NCBI RefSeq assembly: GCF_014898815.1
Contig: NW_026515546.1
Coordinates: 2,590,501-2,654,500, forward strand
Length of the DNA stretch: 64,000 bases
Origin: Panonychus citri
Lineage: Eukaryota; Arthropoda; Arachnida; Trombidiformes; Tetranychidae
Reading direction: 5' to 3'
The translations under genes and the position numbers were made by a program. Shown one piece after another: positions 50,936 through 61,093 of the stretch. The notes beneath the pieces are model-generated. The model saw only the letters and a program-made list of their open reading frames with translations. It was not told where the DNA came from and ran no database searches. Numbering within the stretch: the first letter of the stretch is position 1; every line of letters begins with the position of its first letter.

Positions 50936-52398
50936 TTAACTTTCAAGGGTTAAGACACCGAGATAATTATTAGTAAATGAGCCAAGATATAAAGTTCGTC
51001 GACCATTTTCATCGATTTCGTCATGAATTTCAGATATTGGTCCAAAGTAACCATCGTTAGAATGTAAACAATTGATGACATTTCCTTTAGAATCAATTTC
51101 TAAAGCCATCGATCGACTATTGGGACCAACGAAAGACCAAAGTGAACTTTTCAATTCACCTTCGGCCACCAAAGCATCAGAATTTAAAATTACTCCAATA
51201 ATATTGTACAAAGTTCCAATGATTCGATAAACTGTAATCATAAACTTGCGGTGAAATGGTCGTTCGGAATAATAATCAATAGAAGATGGAGTTTTTTTGG
51301 TTCGAGGTGAAAACACTGCAATCCAATAAGTTTCAACATCCGAACGTGCAGATCGACGGATATTATCTGGTTCCCCTGGTAAATTAATCAACACTTCAGT
51401 GGTACCTTTAGATGGTCCAGTTAAGTAGTATTTTAAAATTCTTCTATGAGTGAATTCACCAATTAACAGGGCATCTTTAGAATCAGTTAATTCGATACCA
51501 TTTGGAAAGGCCAATCCACTCAGAACAACATCAATCGAACCAGTAGACTCAGTGTACCTTAAAATGCGTCCCGAATCATCCATATCCATGTAAGCGGCTA
51601 CACAGTCATTCAAATCCCATAAGGAACTGGCATCGGTTATGTAGATAATTTTATCACCATCACTTTCATCAATCACCAAATCGTCAAGAAAAGCGCTTGA
51701 ATTACCATCAACAGGTGAGCTTATATTAAACAAGAGTTTAAATTCGGGTTGACCTGAAGTTCCATCAATATTGGTCACTTTTATCAGTCCATTAAGACCA
51801 TCAATTGTATACAAATCTCCCGATGAGGTGACACGAATTCCCAAAGGTCGTCCACAGGCTTTTTTACCATGTTGATTAGCACAAGATTCATCTCCAAATT
51901 GAACTACTTTGGAAACTTTATCCACTCCTTCAATTCGGACAATCTGACCATTAGATATTCCAGTATAAAGGTTACCTGAAAATAGAAAAAAAAAATTCTA
52001 TTCTAAATGAGATACGAATAATCAAAATACTTTTACCTTTGTATTTAGCTAAACTTTCGGGTCCATAAAGATGATCGGTTAAAACCTTTTCCGTTGTAAG
52101 TAGGACATTGTTATCAGCCCATGGACCTTCAAACGAGTCAAATAAATTAGGCCTGAAATTGAACAAAAATCAATCAATCACAATTTCACTTAATCACAGT
52201 TAATCAAAATTCACTAATTCACAATTCTACTAACTCCTTAATCTTATCTTTTAGTCTGTCATCTATGCTGAAGTAAAAAATAACTGCAACTATCGCAATC
52301 CAAGGCCAGGTCTGATTTGATGAGCTCGAACGGCGTCTAGATCGATTCCTATTTCGTTGTCCATTTCGATGTCCACTCTGACCTCTTCTTTGGTCCAT
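50936..52398 (-). CDS. APMAP-like protein 1 (strictosidine synthase-like propeller)
   Basis: Type II membrane protein with an extracytoplasmic six-bladed propeller of the adipocyte plasma membrane-associated protein family, which has arylesterase-like relatives. Three exons, 52398-52235, 52152-52037 and 51975-50936, give 439 residues (human APMAP 416). A basic Arg/Asn/Ser N-terminus precedes one helix, TWPWIAIVAVIFYFSI. The propeller then follows: LFDSFEGPWADN, GPESLAKYKG, KACGRPLGIRVTSSGDLYTI, AFLDDLVIDESDGDKIIYIT, GLAFPNGIELTDSKDALLIG and LPGEPDNIRRSARSDVETYW, all family signatures. It ends YLGVLTLES. Its head-to-head neighbour at 53738 is a paralogue with the same exon phases. Confidence 0.92.
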
Positions 52399-53737
52399 CG
52401 TTAACTATTGAAAAAAAGAAGAAAACAATTAACTAACTAGAGAAAACAAAAGAAACGAGAACCATCAATGATTAGGCAGATGAGAAAAACTCACATTAAC
52501 GGAAAGAAAACCAAATGATTACCAGACAAATTTGGAAAATTTTTGAAAACAATTAACTTAAAAAAGTGAAATTGAAAGAAAAGAGAATAAAAATCCAAAA
52601 GAAATTAAAAAATAATTCCAATAACAAGTGAATAGAAACTCTTGTTGTCAACCCAAAGTTCCCGTCACAACTAACCGATAATAGAAAAAGAGAAAAAAAA
52701 TTTTTCTCTAATTGGATTGATCTTCATTAATCATTTGTCCGGATCATCTTCACATTTTGATAATCTCCTTTGTTTGTTTGTCTCTTCTTCTGTTTTACCG
52801 GATGATCAACTGTAGATGTTAATTGCTGGAGAACAACAATCTGATTAACTAACCTTTTTCGCTAATTTTAATGATGGTTGTTTATAGTTGACAATTTCCT
52901 TATTTTTGCTCGACAATTTATTTCCTTTTCCAATGGATTATGAGGGGAAAAAAGTCTTTCTAATTACATCAGAAAGAGACAAAGAATCTGTCTCCTTGTT
53001 CACAATCAAGTGCTCAACAAAACAATTATTATCCAGTTTTCTCTTCATCTCTTCCTGATTCTAGTTAATTAAGAATTAACTTATTCCACCAGGTAAGATG
53101 ATTGGAATAAAATTAGTAATTAAGTGACTCTTTAAACTGAAAGAGAGAAAAATTAAAAGAGAATTTTTTTATTCTCTTTGTTTCTTGTTGTTTATTATTC
53201 ACCGTCAAGGTTACAAGTTAACTGATTGATTCTAATTAATTTTCCATCTTTTTGGTTAATTTACTGATTAGTGCCCATGGGTAATTGACTGGATACATGA
53301 TTTCCATTGTTTTTAATTAGACCGTAACTTAATTGGAATCCAAAAGTGAATCAATTTTCAATCTGGTAAGTTGATTTTTCCTTTTCTCTTCTCTCAATCA
53401 AAATGTCGGATCAATGTTTCAATAAGAAGATACAATGATTAGCTTAATTTGATTTTAATCTTAATCTTGCAGCTTTGTAATTTATTCTGTTCACTTCTAA
53501 TTGTTTATGAGAATAATTAATGTCAATTAGCACCTTGGAAATACAATTTTTGTATCTCCTTCTATACAGAGACATGTGTTAGCATCACCTTTTTACATAA
53601 TGGATCATTTGACTTAAATTGTTTATATTGTTTTTGTCCAATTGATTAGCAATTAGGCAATTGTGATTAACTTTATTCTCATTTGTTTATCTCTCTAATT
53701 TATCCAGTATTGATCGGTGTTGATTGGTGGTGGAAAA
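52399..53737. promoter_or_regulatory. Shared upstream region of the divergent APMAP paralogues
   Basis: 1.34 kb between two outward-facing ATGs; both promoters must lie here. No TATA box is evident on either strand and no mobile-element terminus was seen. The sequence is AT-rich with pyrimidine tracts and shows no clear inverted duplication, so the two genes' upstream regions have diverged. Confidence 0.6.
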
Positions 53738-55565
53738 ATGTCAAAGAAACAAAGGATTGGAAATAAAAATGGACTCCGATCACCAAGCTCTTCATTCATT
53801 TCAATAAATCAGATAATCTTGACGGCGATTTCTGGCATTTTATTTTACTTCTCAATTGATAGTAGATTAAGTGACCGAAGCAAAGAGTAAGTTAGATGGA
53901 CATTGGTCATTCAAATTACATGACCATCTTGATTACTAATTTGATTCTCCGCTTCTATTTCTTTGATCTCTTCTGATGTTAATCTTTTATCACTACAGGT
54001 TGAAACTATTCGATTCGTTTAATGGTCCATTTGCCGAGAACAATGACCTGTTCGATGTCGATAAAGTCTTCACTGACCATCTACCTGGACCTGAAAGCCT
54101 GGCAAGTTACAAAGGTCTGTAATTAAAGTGTCTCATTTAATTACTTCTCTGTACGTTTATTTGATAACCAGTTTTTTTTTATCCTATTGACGGATTTGAG
54201 TTGAACGTTTAATTGTTACACAACCAACGGTATCAATGTCAAAACACATAATCATTCTAGAGGGAATGCCTTTGGCAAGTTAATTTAATTCCAATTGTTG
54301 TTGAGTTACCATGGAATTAGGAAGAAAAGATGAAACTTTTTCTGCCATTGAAAAGGGAAAACAATAGAAAGTGAATAATCCTTCATTCATCATGAAATTT
54401 TCTCCTCCTTTTACATGACATTTTTTTACTTTCTCTTCCTCTTTTTCTCTTTTGATTCTCAATAATCACTAAAAAGTAATTAAATTGATTAATCTCATTA
54501 CAGTGAATCTTTTCCTCAACAGGTGATTTTTACACGGGAACTAAAGATGGAAGAATTGTTCGAATCCATGGTTCTAATAAATTGTCCACGGTAATTTCAC
54601 TTGGACCTGATTCTTGCCTTGGAAAAGTTAACATTAAATCTTGTGGTCGACCTTTGGGTGTCCGTATCACTTCATCGGGCGATTTGTATACAGTAGACGC
54701 ACTGAATGGCCTGATAAAAGTGATCAACATCGACGGATCCTCAGGGCAACCAGAATCCAAAATCCTCTACGATATTGACGTACCAGTGAATGGAAATTCA
54801 AGCGTTTTTCTTGACGATCTAGTTGTCGATGATAGATCACCGGAAGATCGAATCATCTACATGACTGATGCTAGCACTTTATGGAATATTAATGAAGCTG
54901 TACCCTTAATCATGGATATGGACGATTCAGGGCGAATCTTGAAATTCTCTGAATCAACTGGTAGAGTTGAAGTTATTCTCGATAAGCTTGCTTTTCCAAA
55001 TGGTATCGAGCTAACCGATACAAAAGATGCTCTATTGATCGGTGAATTTACTGCTCGTCGATTGTTGAAACATTACATTGATGGGCCTAAAAAAGGCACT
55101 ACTGAAGTGCTACTAGATTTACCCGGTGAACCCGATAACATCCGTCGATCAGCTCGTCGAGATGCCGAGACTTATTGGGTTGCAATCAGTGCTCCAAGAA
55201 CCAAATTATCATCGTTAGCGTACGATTTTTACTCGGATAAACCAATTATGCGAAAAATAGTAATCACATGTTATCAATTGATTGGAAGTACAATCGAAAA
55301 TTTTGGAGAATTATTTGGCTTTGAGAAACTAGTCGAAAATGGTCTAAGCATTAAAACACTTCAACCTTTTTGGGAAACGTATCACCGATCTTTGGTGATC
55401 GAAATTGATGCCAAAGGAAATGTAATCAGAAGTTTGTATTCCAATGATGGTTACATTCATTCAATCTCTGAGGTCAATGATGAAATTATGGAAAATGGTC
55501 AACATATCATTCGCCTTGGGTCCTATGCAAATGATTATCTTGGAGTTCTCACTCTCAGCACTTAA
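53738..55565 (+). CDS. APMAP-like protein 2 (strictosidine synthase-like propeller)
   Basis: Paralogue of the gene at 50936-52398. Three exons, 53738-53886, 53999-54114 and 54523-55565, give 435 residues. Exon 2 is exactly 116 bp in both paralogues, and intron phases (2, then 1) match, so the pair arose by inverted duplication with introns. A short basic start precedes the helix IILTAISGILFYFSI. The propeller then follows: LFDSFNGPFAEN, GPESLASYKG, SCGRPLGVRITSSGDLYTVD, KLAFPNGIELTDTKDALLIG and LPGEPDNIRRSARRDAETYW. It ends YLGVLTLST. The intron 2 donor is the weak GTCTGT, and an alternative acceptor, CATTACAG, lies about 19 bases before the one used. Function is inferred from the family. Confidence 0.92.
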
Positions 55566-55988
55566 AAATTGAGTAAACAATTAACTCATTGGATGAATAC
55601 ATGTTACAATCAACAGTACAATCTATTTTCTTAATCATATAAAATGACTCTTTGAATTTTGTAATTTACATCAATTTATTGGTGTTGAAAATGATGCATT
55701 TTTAAATGTGAACCCAAAAAACTTTGCTTATTTTTTTCTTCATCACATTTAACTGTAACTTGGTGCTTAATTATGTTCTCAGCTTACTAATCACTTGCAT
55801 CAACTCATAAGAAGAAAAGTGAGAAATTGAAAATTTGCTTGGTTCTAATTCTTTATTTAAATTTATCAATCATAGTATTGATAATATGTCGAACAATATA
55901 AATTAACTTGGATCATTTTAATCAATGAAAACTTCAATGAACGGTTGTTTAATTTTCGTTAATAGAACATTTTTCATAACTGTAATTA
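55566..55988. other. Intergenic region before the peptide cluster
   Basis: 3' UTR of APMAP-2 and the 3' side of peptide gene A. AT-rich; no gene recognised. Confidence 0.6.
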
Positions 55989-56205
55989 TCACTTTCCTCC
56001 GAGAAGGCTGCTGAGTAGTTGACCGATTGGTTGTGGTTCAGGTTCGGGCTCTGGGTTAGCTGATTGATTGAAAGAGAGGAAAAAAATTATCAATGAATCA
56101 ATAATTAGCTAATTGTTTGTTGATTATTTAGATGAACTTACCAAAAGCCATTGCGATGGCTGAAGCAAAGAGAGCGACATAAACGATGATTGATTTGGAG
56201 TCCAT
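55989..56205 (-). CDS. Small secreted X-Pro peptide, copy A
   Basis: Two exons, 56205-56142 and 56059-55989, encode 44 residues. Exon 1 is a signal peptide with hydrophobic core IIVYVALFASAIAMAF. Exon 2 opens at the cleavage region (Ala-Asn) with the run PEPEPEPQP and then a short tail, QLLSSLLGGK, that is aliphatic with a Gly-Gly-Lys end. No cysteines. The family is not recognised. A run of X-Pro dipeptides between signal and mature peptide is known from promelittin and several hymenopteran and amphibian precursors, where dipeptidyl peptidase removes it stepwise. The same processing here is inference. Four sister copies lie to the right. Confidence 0.8.
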
Positions 56206-56323
56206 TTTATTTGTTGGGATTGAGTTGAGTGATTTAGACACACGAACAAGGGCAAAATAATCAGTTAATTGTTTGTTGAACAAATGAAGAGTCAGAATGA
56301 TTTTCACAATTAAATTACATCTC

Positions 56324-56331
56324 CTTTTATA
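56324..56331 (-). promoter_or_regulatory. TATA box of peptide gene A
   Basis: TATAAAAG on the minus strand, its first base 126 bp from the ATG. The box and the whole leader are nearly identical in copies B, C and E. Confidence 0.75.
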
Positions 56332-56512
56332 CTAAGAGAAAAACGCTAGAAATTAGTGGATGAGCAAAAGTAAATTGTTGCCACGAGTATAGGATTAGGA
56401 ACTTGTATAATCAGAACATATTTCAATCAAAAATGAGTAATTAATCAGCCATTGATTTAGATTAATCTTTCTCCAGTCTGACAATTAATAATTGATTACA
56501 CTTCTCCAATGT

Positions 56513-56840
56513 TTGTGTTCGGTGTAGCCGAAACTGATGTTTTCGGTCCACCAAGAGGAGTCTCAATCTCATGTAACGGAGTGTTAAGACCTCCTTTCAA
56601 TGGTGTTTCGTCATTGGAAAGAGCCATAAGATTTTGAGCTTCCATTAGAATCGTTTCTCTGCTCATTGATGCAACTTTTGGGGTTCTAGCGTCAGCGATT
56701 GCTGGAGAAGAAGTTACTGAATAATCAGCTAATAGATAATTTTTTCGACGGCCACCTGAGCCCAAGTAAATCCCCACCATTCAAAGTTCTCGTCTCTTCT
56801 GTAATGACGCTAAGCGACGAGCCTCTTCCAAATGTCTCTC
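56513..56840 (-). pseudogene. CDC5L pseudogene fragment 1
   Basis: A partial copy of CDC5L (parent about 47560-47655 and 48034-48258). It matches parent codons for EEARRLASLQKRREL, then has TGA where the parent has CGA. It continues GIYLGSGGRRK and jumps by an internal deletion of about 380 bp to LLADYSVTSSPAIA. It then runs to the ATPNT region and stops. It keeps no start and no Myb domain. Whether it came by retroposition cannot be told, since the copied part is intronless in the parent. It shares the TGA and an Ala-to-Val change, plus the flank to its right, with fragment 2. Confidence 0.92.
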
Positions 56841-57219
56841 ACTTGTTACAGTCAAGGCGGGATAGCGAACTCAATGATTAATCTTAACCAGTGATCGAAT
56901 AATCATTCACTCATATTTATGTCTCTCTCTCTCTCTTGTGTGACAATTAACTAATTGCTCTATTCTGAAAAGTAACAGTATATCATAAGAAAACATGTTT
57001 ACGAATAAAATCTATTAATATTAATAGATTGAAATTCATTGAGAACAAGTGAACTTAAAAATACCGAAAGAAATCAATTAAAAGTTTTTTAGTTTTTAAA
57101 TGCTTAATTTATTCATCAAAATTTATATAACTGCAATTAACTATTAGTAAATCATAATGACCATTCCAAGGTATCAATGTAATCAACATTTGATTAGTCG
57201 CTGTCGATTAAAAGACAAT
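56841..57219. repeat. Duplicated flank of CDC5L fragment 1
   Basis: About 200 bases (56860-57045) resemble the DNA beyond fragment 2 (63835-63990): both carry the ordered words GAACTCAAT/GAATTCAAT, AATAATNATTCACTCA, AAAGTAACAGTATAT and TTGAAATTCATT. A CT run lies at 56922-56936. This shows that one degraded CDC5L copy and its surroundings were later duplicated. Confidence 0.75.
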
Positions 57220-57438
57220 TTATCCGAGAAGACCGTTGACCAAGCTCATGATTGGTTGTGGCTCAGGTTCTGGGGCAGGATCAGCTGATTGATAGAAAAG
57301 TGAAAATCAAATATAAAAAGTTATGATTATTATGGAAATAATTAGTTAATTGTCGATCATTTAGATGAACTTACCAAAAGCCATTGCGATGGCTGAAGCA
57401 AAGAGAGCGACATAAACGACAAATGATTTGGAGTCCAT
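57220..57438 (-). CDS. Small secreted X-Pro peptide, copy B
   Basis: Two exons, 57438-57375 and 57284-57220, encode 42 residues. The signal exon matches copy A except for two residues, Ile-Ile to Phe-Val. The second exon opens ADPAPEPEPQP, so the dipeptide run varies in its first units, and has the tail IMSLVNGLLG, ending at a C-terminal Gly. A C-terminal Gly would allow amidation if a secretory amidating enzyme acts on it (inference). Tail differs from A and C and is close to E. Confidence 0.8.
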
Positions 57439-57556
57439 TTTATTTATTGGGATTGAGTTGAGTGATTTAGACACACGAACAAAATTCAAATAATCAGTTA
57501 AATGTTTGTTGAACAAATGAAGAGTCAGAATGATTTTCACAATTCAATTTCATCTC

Positions 57557-57564
57557 CTTTTATA
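57557..57564 (-). promoter_or_regulatory. TATA box of peptide gene B
   Basis: TATAAAAG on the minus strand, 126 bp from the ATG, with the same surrounding leader as copy A. Confidence 0.75.
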
Positions 57565-58300
57565 CTTAGAGAAAATAATAACTTTTAAATAGTTTGACAT
57601 TTTCTTCACATATTTTTAACAATTAAAAATCAGAACAGCCGGATATGAGATAATTAATTAGCTAATTAACAAAAACGCATTTAAAACGGTAACTACTATG
57701 ACATTTAGATTTAAGCTTTAGTCATTTCTCGTGACAATTAACTAATTGCTTTTCTACCAATCAATTAATCATTAAAAAAACAATGAAAATCCTTCAAATG
57801 TAAAGTTTTCTCATTTGTCCTGAAATAAACAATAGTCTTAATCAGCGTAATCATTATTTGTGTGTTACTTGAATCTCATAGATAATCTTATTGGGCTGAA
57901 AAACACCAATCAACAGAATAGAGATCAACTGAATTCCTCTAATTGTCCAATCATTTTCCCTATACAATTATTAATAAGTTTTTTTGGCCATATCTTGTTC
58001 TTTAATTTTCGAGGGATCATTCTCATATGAAATACAATATCCTTCCACATGAGTGCAGGGAAACGTTATTAAAATAAACACAAAAACACCAACTGATTGC
58101 ATTTCAAACAAACGAATAACATGAACAACCATTTTCGTTACGTTTCGATATCGTAATTGACTTCGTTCGTTGAACGGAAAAATAATTTCCAGTTTCTTTC
58201 TTTTCTGATAATGAGCTGATATCCTCTAATTTAATTGATAACACTTCAGTAAAAGATTAACCCTTTGATATCATATTTTCAAGACCTTTTCTCTAGGTAA
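57565..58300. other. Spacer between peptide copy B and the mariner-like element
   Basis: AT-rich; no gene recognised. Confidence 0.55.
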
Positions 58301-58615
58301 TATCGGGTGACCGAAAATGAGTGAGTATCTCACGAATCTTAAGTTTTAGTCCCACATTGCTTTACATTTTAAGAAAGTAAATTTTACGTTCATTCCATAA
58401 ATGTTCGGTTGTTTTTCTAGGACGTACGGTTCTCGAGAAATCAAAATCTCATTGGGAAAATCGCGATTTTGACCTTTAAATACATACCACAGTCACATTT
58501 GAGCTCCGAAAATTTTGAAAAAGTTATTCATTTATATTTTATCGATGGCGCGTTTGAAACTTTATTCTAGGACCTAACATTCTTGAGATGGTCACTCATT
58601 ACCGGTCAACCGATA
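58301..58615. mobile_element. Miniature mariner-like element (MITE) with TA duplications
   Basis: The left end, TCGGGTGACCGAAAATGAGTGA, is mirrored at the right end: the reverse complement of 58571-58613 begins TCGGTTGACCGGTAATGAGT, then continues with matches through CATCTCAAGAATNTTA. The inverted repeats are about 40 bases with scattered mismatches. A TA stands directly outside each end (58301-58302 and 58614-58615), the target duplication of Tc1/mariner transposons. The 311-bp interior has no transposase frame, so it is non-autonomous. It sits between peptide copies B and C. Confidence 0.8.
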
Positions 58616-59045
58616 GTCAGTTTAATGAATTTGAACATCCAAAAGAAAGTTTTTGCTTTTCATTGGAGAAAACGAATTTCATTCATAAATTCACAATACA
58701 CAACGAATTGAACTCGATTTCTATAAACTTATATGAATATAAAATTATGATGAGAAATATTGAGTATTCTGAACGTTTTATTAATATTTTTAAAGACGAA
58801 TACCTAAGTTATCATTAATGTTTCAATCTTTCGTATTCATACAATTGACTGCTTATTGCTGATTAATAGTGAGAAAATGAAATATAATTTAAACTTTGCA
58901 AGAAATTATTTTGATTCAGATTCTTTATTTAAACGAATTAATCAAATTAGATTCATATGCTGTTTAATTAAAATTCAGTTAAAAAATTACAATCAAACAG
59001 ACTTTATAATCGATTGATTAAATTTGGTCAGTCCACCATTCTTTA
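58616..59045. other. Spacer between the mariner-like element and peptide copy C
   Basis: AT-rich; the frame 58588-58818, which starts inside the element's right repeat, has no supporting feature. Confidence 0.5.
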
Positions 59046-59278
59046 TTATTGCTGAGTCTGGCCTCCGCCTCCGAGAATACTGGTGAGTAGTTGCATGATT
59101 GGTTGTGGTTCAGGTTCGGGCTCTGGGCTAGCTGATTAATAGAAAGAGAGAGAAAAAAATTATCAATGAATCAATAATTAGTTAATTGTTTGTTGATTAT
59201 TTAGATGAACTTACCAAAAGCCATTGCGATGGCTGAAGCAAAGAGAGCGACATAAACGATGATTGATTTGGAGTCCAT
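59046..59278 (-). CDS. Small secreted X-Pro peptide, copy C
   Basis: Two exons, 59278-59215 and 59131-59046, encode 49 residues, the longest of the family. The signal peptide is identical to copy A. The second exon opens ASPEPEPEPQP, then IMQLLTSILGGGG, and extends beyond the Gly run with QTQQ. The longer Gly/Gln end is unique. Start, donor and acceptor match the sister copies exactly. Confidence 0.8.
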
Positions 59279-59396
59279 TTTATTTGTTGGGATTGAGTTG
59301 AGTGATTTAGACACACGAACAAGGGCAAAATAATCAGTTAATTGTTTGTTGAACAAATGAAGAGTCAGAATGATTTTCACAATTCAATTTCATCTA

Positions 59397-59404
59397 CTTT
59401 TATA
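59397..59404 (-). promoter_or_regulatory. TATA box of peptide gene C
   Basis: TATAAAAG on the minus strand, 126 bp from the ATG, as in copies A and B. Confidence 0.75.
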
Positions 59405-60000
59405 CTTAGAGATAGATACTACATAATGTAGATAATTGTTGCTACGAGTATAAGATTGAGAGGAACTTGTATCATTAGAACATCTTTCAATCAAAAAGAT
59501 TTGATTAATTAGTCATTCATTCAGAATAATATTTCTCTTTTGTTACAACTAGTAACTAACTGCTCTTCTTGAGGTATCAACATAAACTCGTAAAATCTAG
59601 ATGAATGATATCGCCCTCGTTCCAAGTTTGTTGACAGACAATCAACTATTAATAGCATTTTCTTTGAGGACTGAAGCACTCGAAGATACTTAGAACATTT
59701 GTAACAAGTCTTTTGATAATTTTTTATGTAAAATTAAACTCTATTATTAGAAAATATTATTCAAAGTTGAGTCAATCACTCGCGTATTTGGAAACGTTTT
59801 CATTGAAATACATTAATAATAATATAGAATATAGAATATGAATAATTTGATAAGCGAATTATTTGTTTCAAATGCTTTGATTTTATTAGTATTCTTATTA
59901 ATCCATAACTGTTGCTATTAACTTAATAATCTTCACGACAATTAAAATACAATCAGAATAAAATTTTCTTTTATTCTTATTTCTTCAATTGTTACGTTGA
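59405..60000. other. Spacer between peptide copies C and D
   Basis: AT-rich; a stretch of the upstream region (GTTGCTACGAGTATAAGATT) is also found upstream of copy A, so the duplicated unit reaches beyond the promoter. No gene recognised. Confidence 0.55.
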
Positions 60001-60207
60001 TTAACCAAGGATATTCTGAAGAGCGCCTAAAATTGGTTGTGGCTCAGGTTCGGGCTCTGGGTTAGCTGGTTCATTGGAAAAGAGAAAAGTTATTATTAAT
60101 ATGGAAAGAATTAGTTAATTGTCGATTACTCAGATGAACTTACCAAAAGCCATTGCGATGGCTGAAGCAAAGAGAGCGACATAAACGACAATTGATTTGG
60201 AGTCCAT
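60001..60207 (-). CDS. Small secreted X-Pro peptide, copy D
   Basis: Two exons, 60207-60144 and 60065-60001, encode 42 residues. Signal exon as in copy A with one substitution (Ile to Val). The dipeptide run PEPEPEPQP is intact and the tail is the most divergent, ILGALQNILG, ending at Gly. The leader has lost 12 bases relative to the other copies. Confidence 0.8.
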
Positions 60208-60313
60208 TTTATTTGTTGGGATTGAGTTGAGTGATTTAAACACACTAACAAAATTCAGATAATCAGTTAATTGTTTAAAAGTTAGAATGATTTTCTCTAT
60301 TAACTAACATCTC

Positions 60314-60321
60314 CTTTTATA
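60314..60321 (-). promoter_or_regulatory. TATA box of peptide gene D
   Basis: TATAAAAG on the minus strand, 114 bp from the ATG because of a 12-base deletion in the leader. Confidence 0.72.
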
Positions 60322-60761
60322 CAAAATGGAAAAATATTTCAAATCAATTGTCATTATAACTTTAGCAATTAAAAATCAGGTGATTAAAAGACATTTAACT
60401 CAAACTCAAACCAAGACTCTCATTCATCAATCATTCATCATTAATCTATAATTTAATTTTAATTACTCAGTTTTCAGCTTTTAATCAATTATCATCAGAA
60501 ACATTTGTCTTTTACATGAACACAACTAACTTTAATATCAACCATGTGGATACATTGAAATTATTAATGTTAATATTGATCAGTAATTAGGATTTTATCG
60601 GATAAGGTATTCTAAGCAATCAAATTCAATTCAACTCGATAACTTATCAAAGATTAATTGATAATTATATTAGTTGAAATGTGTTTGAATCACCTGATTT
60701 TTACCTGTTCCGATTATGTGAGAAAATGTCAAACTATTTAAAAATAATTATTTTCTCTAAG
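60322..60761. promoter_or_regulatory. Divergent spacer between peptide copies D and E
   Basis: 440 bp between the two outward-facing TATA boxes. AT-rich; nothing else recognised. Confidence 0.5.
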
Positions 60762-60769
60762 TATAAAAG
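60762..60769 (+). promoter_or_regulatory. TATA box of peptide gene E
   Basis: TATAAAAG on the plus strand, 126 bp before the ATG, inside the same leader sequence as copies A-C but inverted. Confidence 0.75.
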
Positions 60770-60887
60770 GAGGTGAAATTGAATTGTGAAAATCATTCTG
60801 ACTCTTCATTTGTTCAACAAACAATTAACTGATTATTTGAATTTTGCTCGTGTGTTTAAATCACTCATTTCAATCCCAACAAATAAA

Positions 60888-61093
60888 ATGGACTCCAAAT
60901 CAATCATCGTTTATGTCGCTCTCTTTGCTTCAGCCATCGCAATGGCTTTTGGTAAGTTCATCTAAATAATCAACAAACAATTAACTAATTATTGATAATT
61001 TTTTCTCTATCATTCTATTAATCAGCTAACCCAGAGCCCGAACCTGAACCACAACCAATCATGCAGTTGGTCAACGGTCTTCTCGGAAAGTAA
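60888..61093 (+). CDS. Small secreted X-Pro peptide, copy E (inverted)
   Basis: Two exons, 60888-60951 and 61026-61093, encode 43 residues; the only family member on the plus strand, divergent from copy D. The signal peptide is identical to copies A and C. The second exon has PEPEPEPQP and the tail IMQLVNGLLGK, a mixture of the B and C types, ending Gly-Lys. Loss of a terminal Lys would expose a Gly for amidation (inference). Confidence 0.8.

Noticed and set aside
56496..56780. Short CDC5L-like protein gene
   Set aside because: It starts after an in-frame stop shared with fragment 2, lacks the Myb domains and has an internal deletion, so it is a pseudogene.
58588..58818. Plus-strand frame of 76 codons
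   Set aside because: Its start lies in the right inverted repeat of the mariner-like element and it shows no transposase motif.
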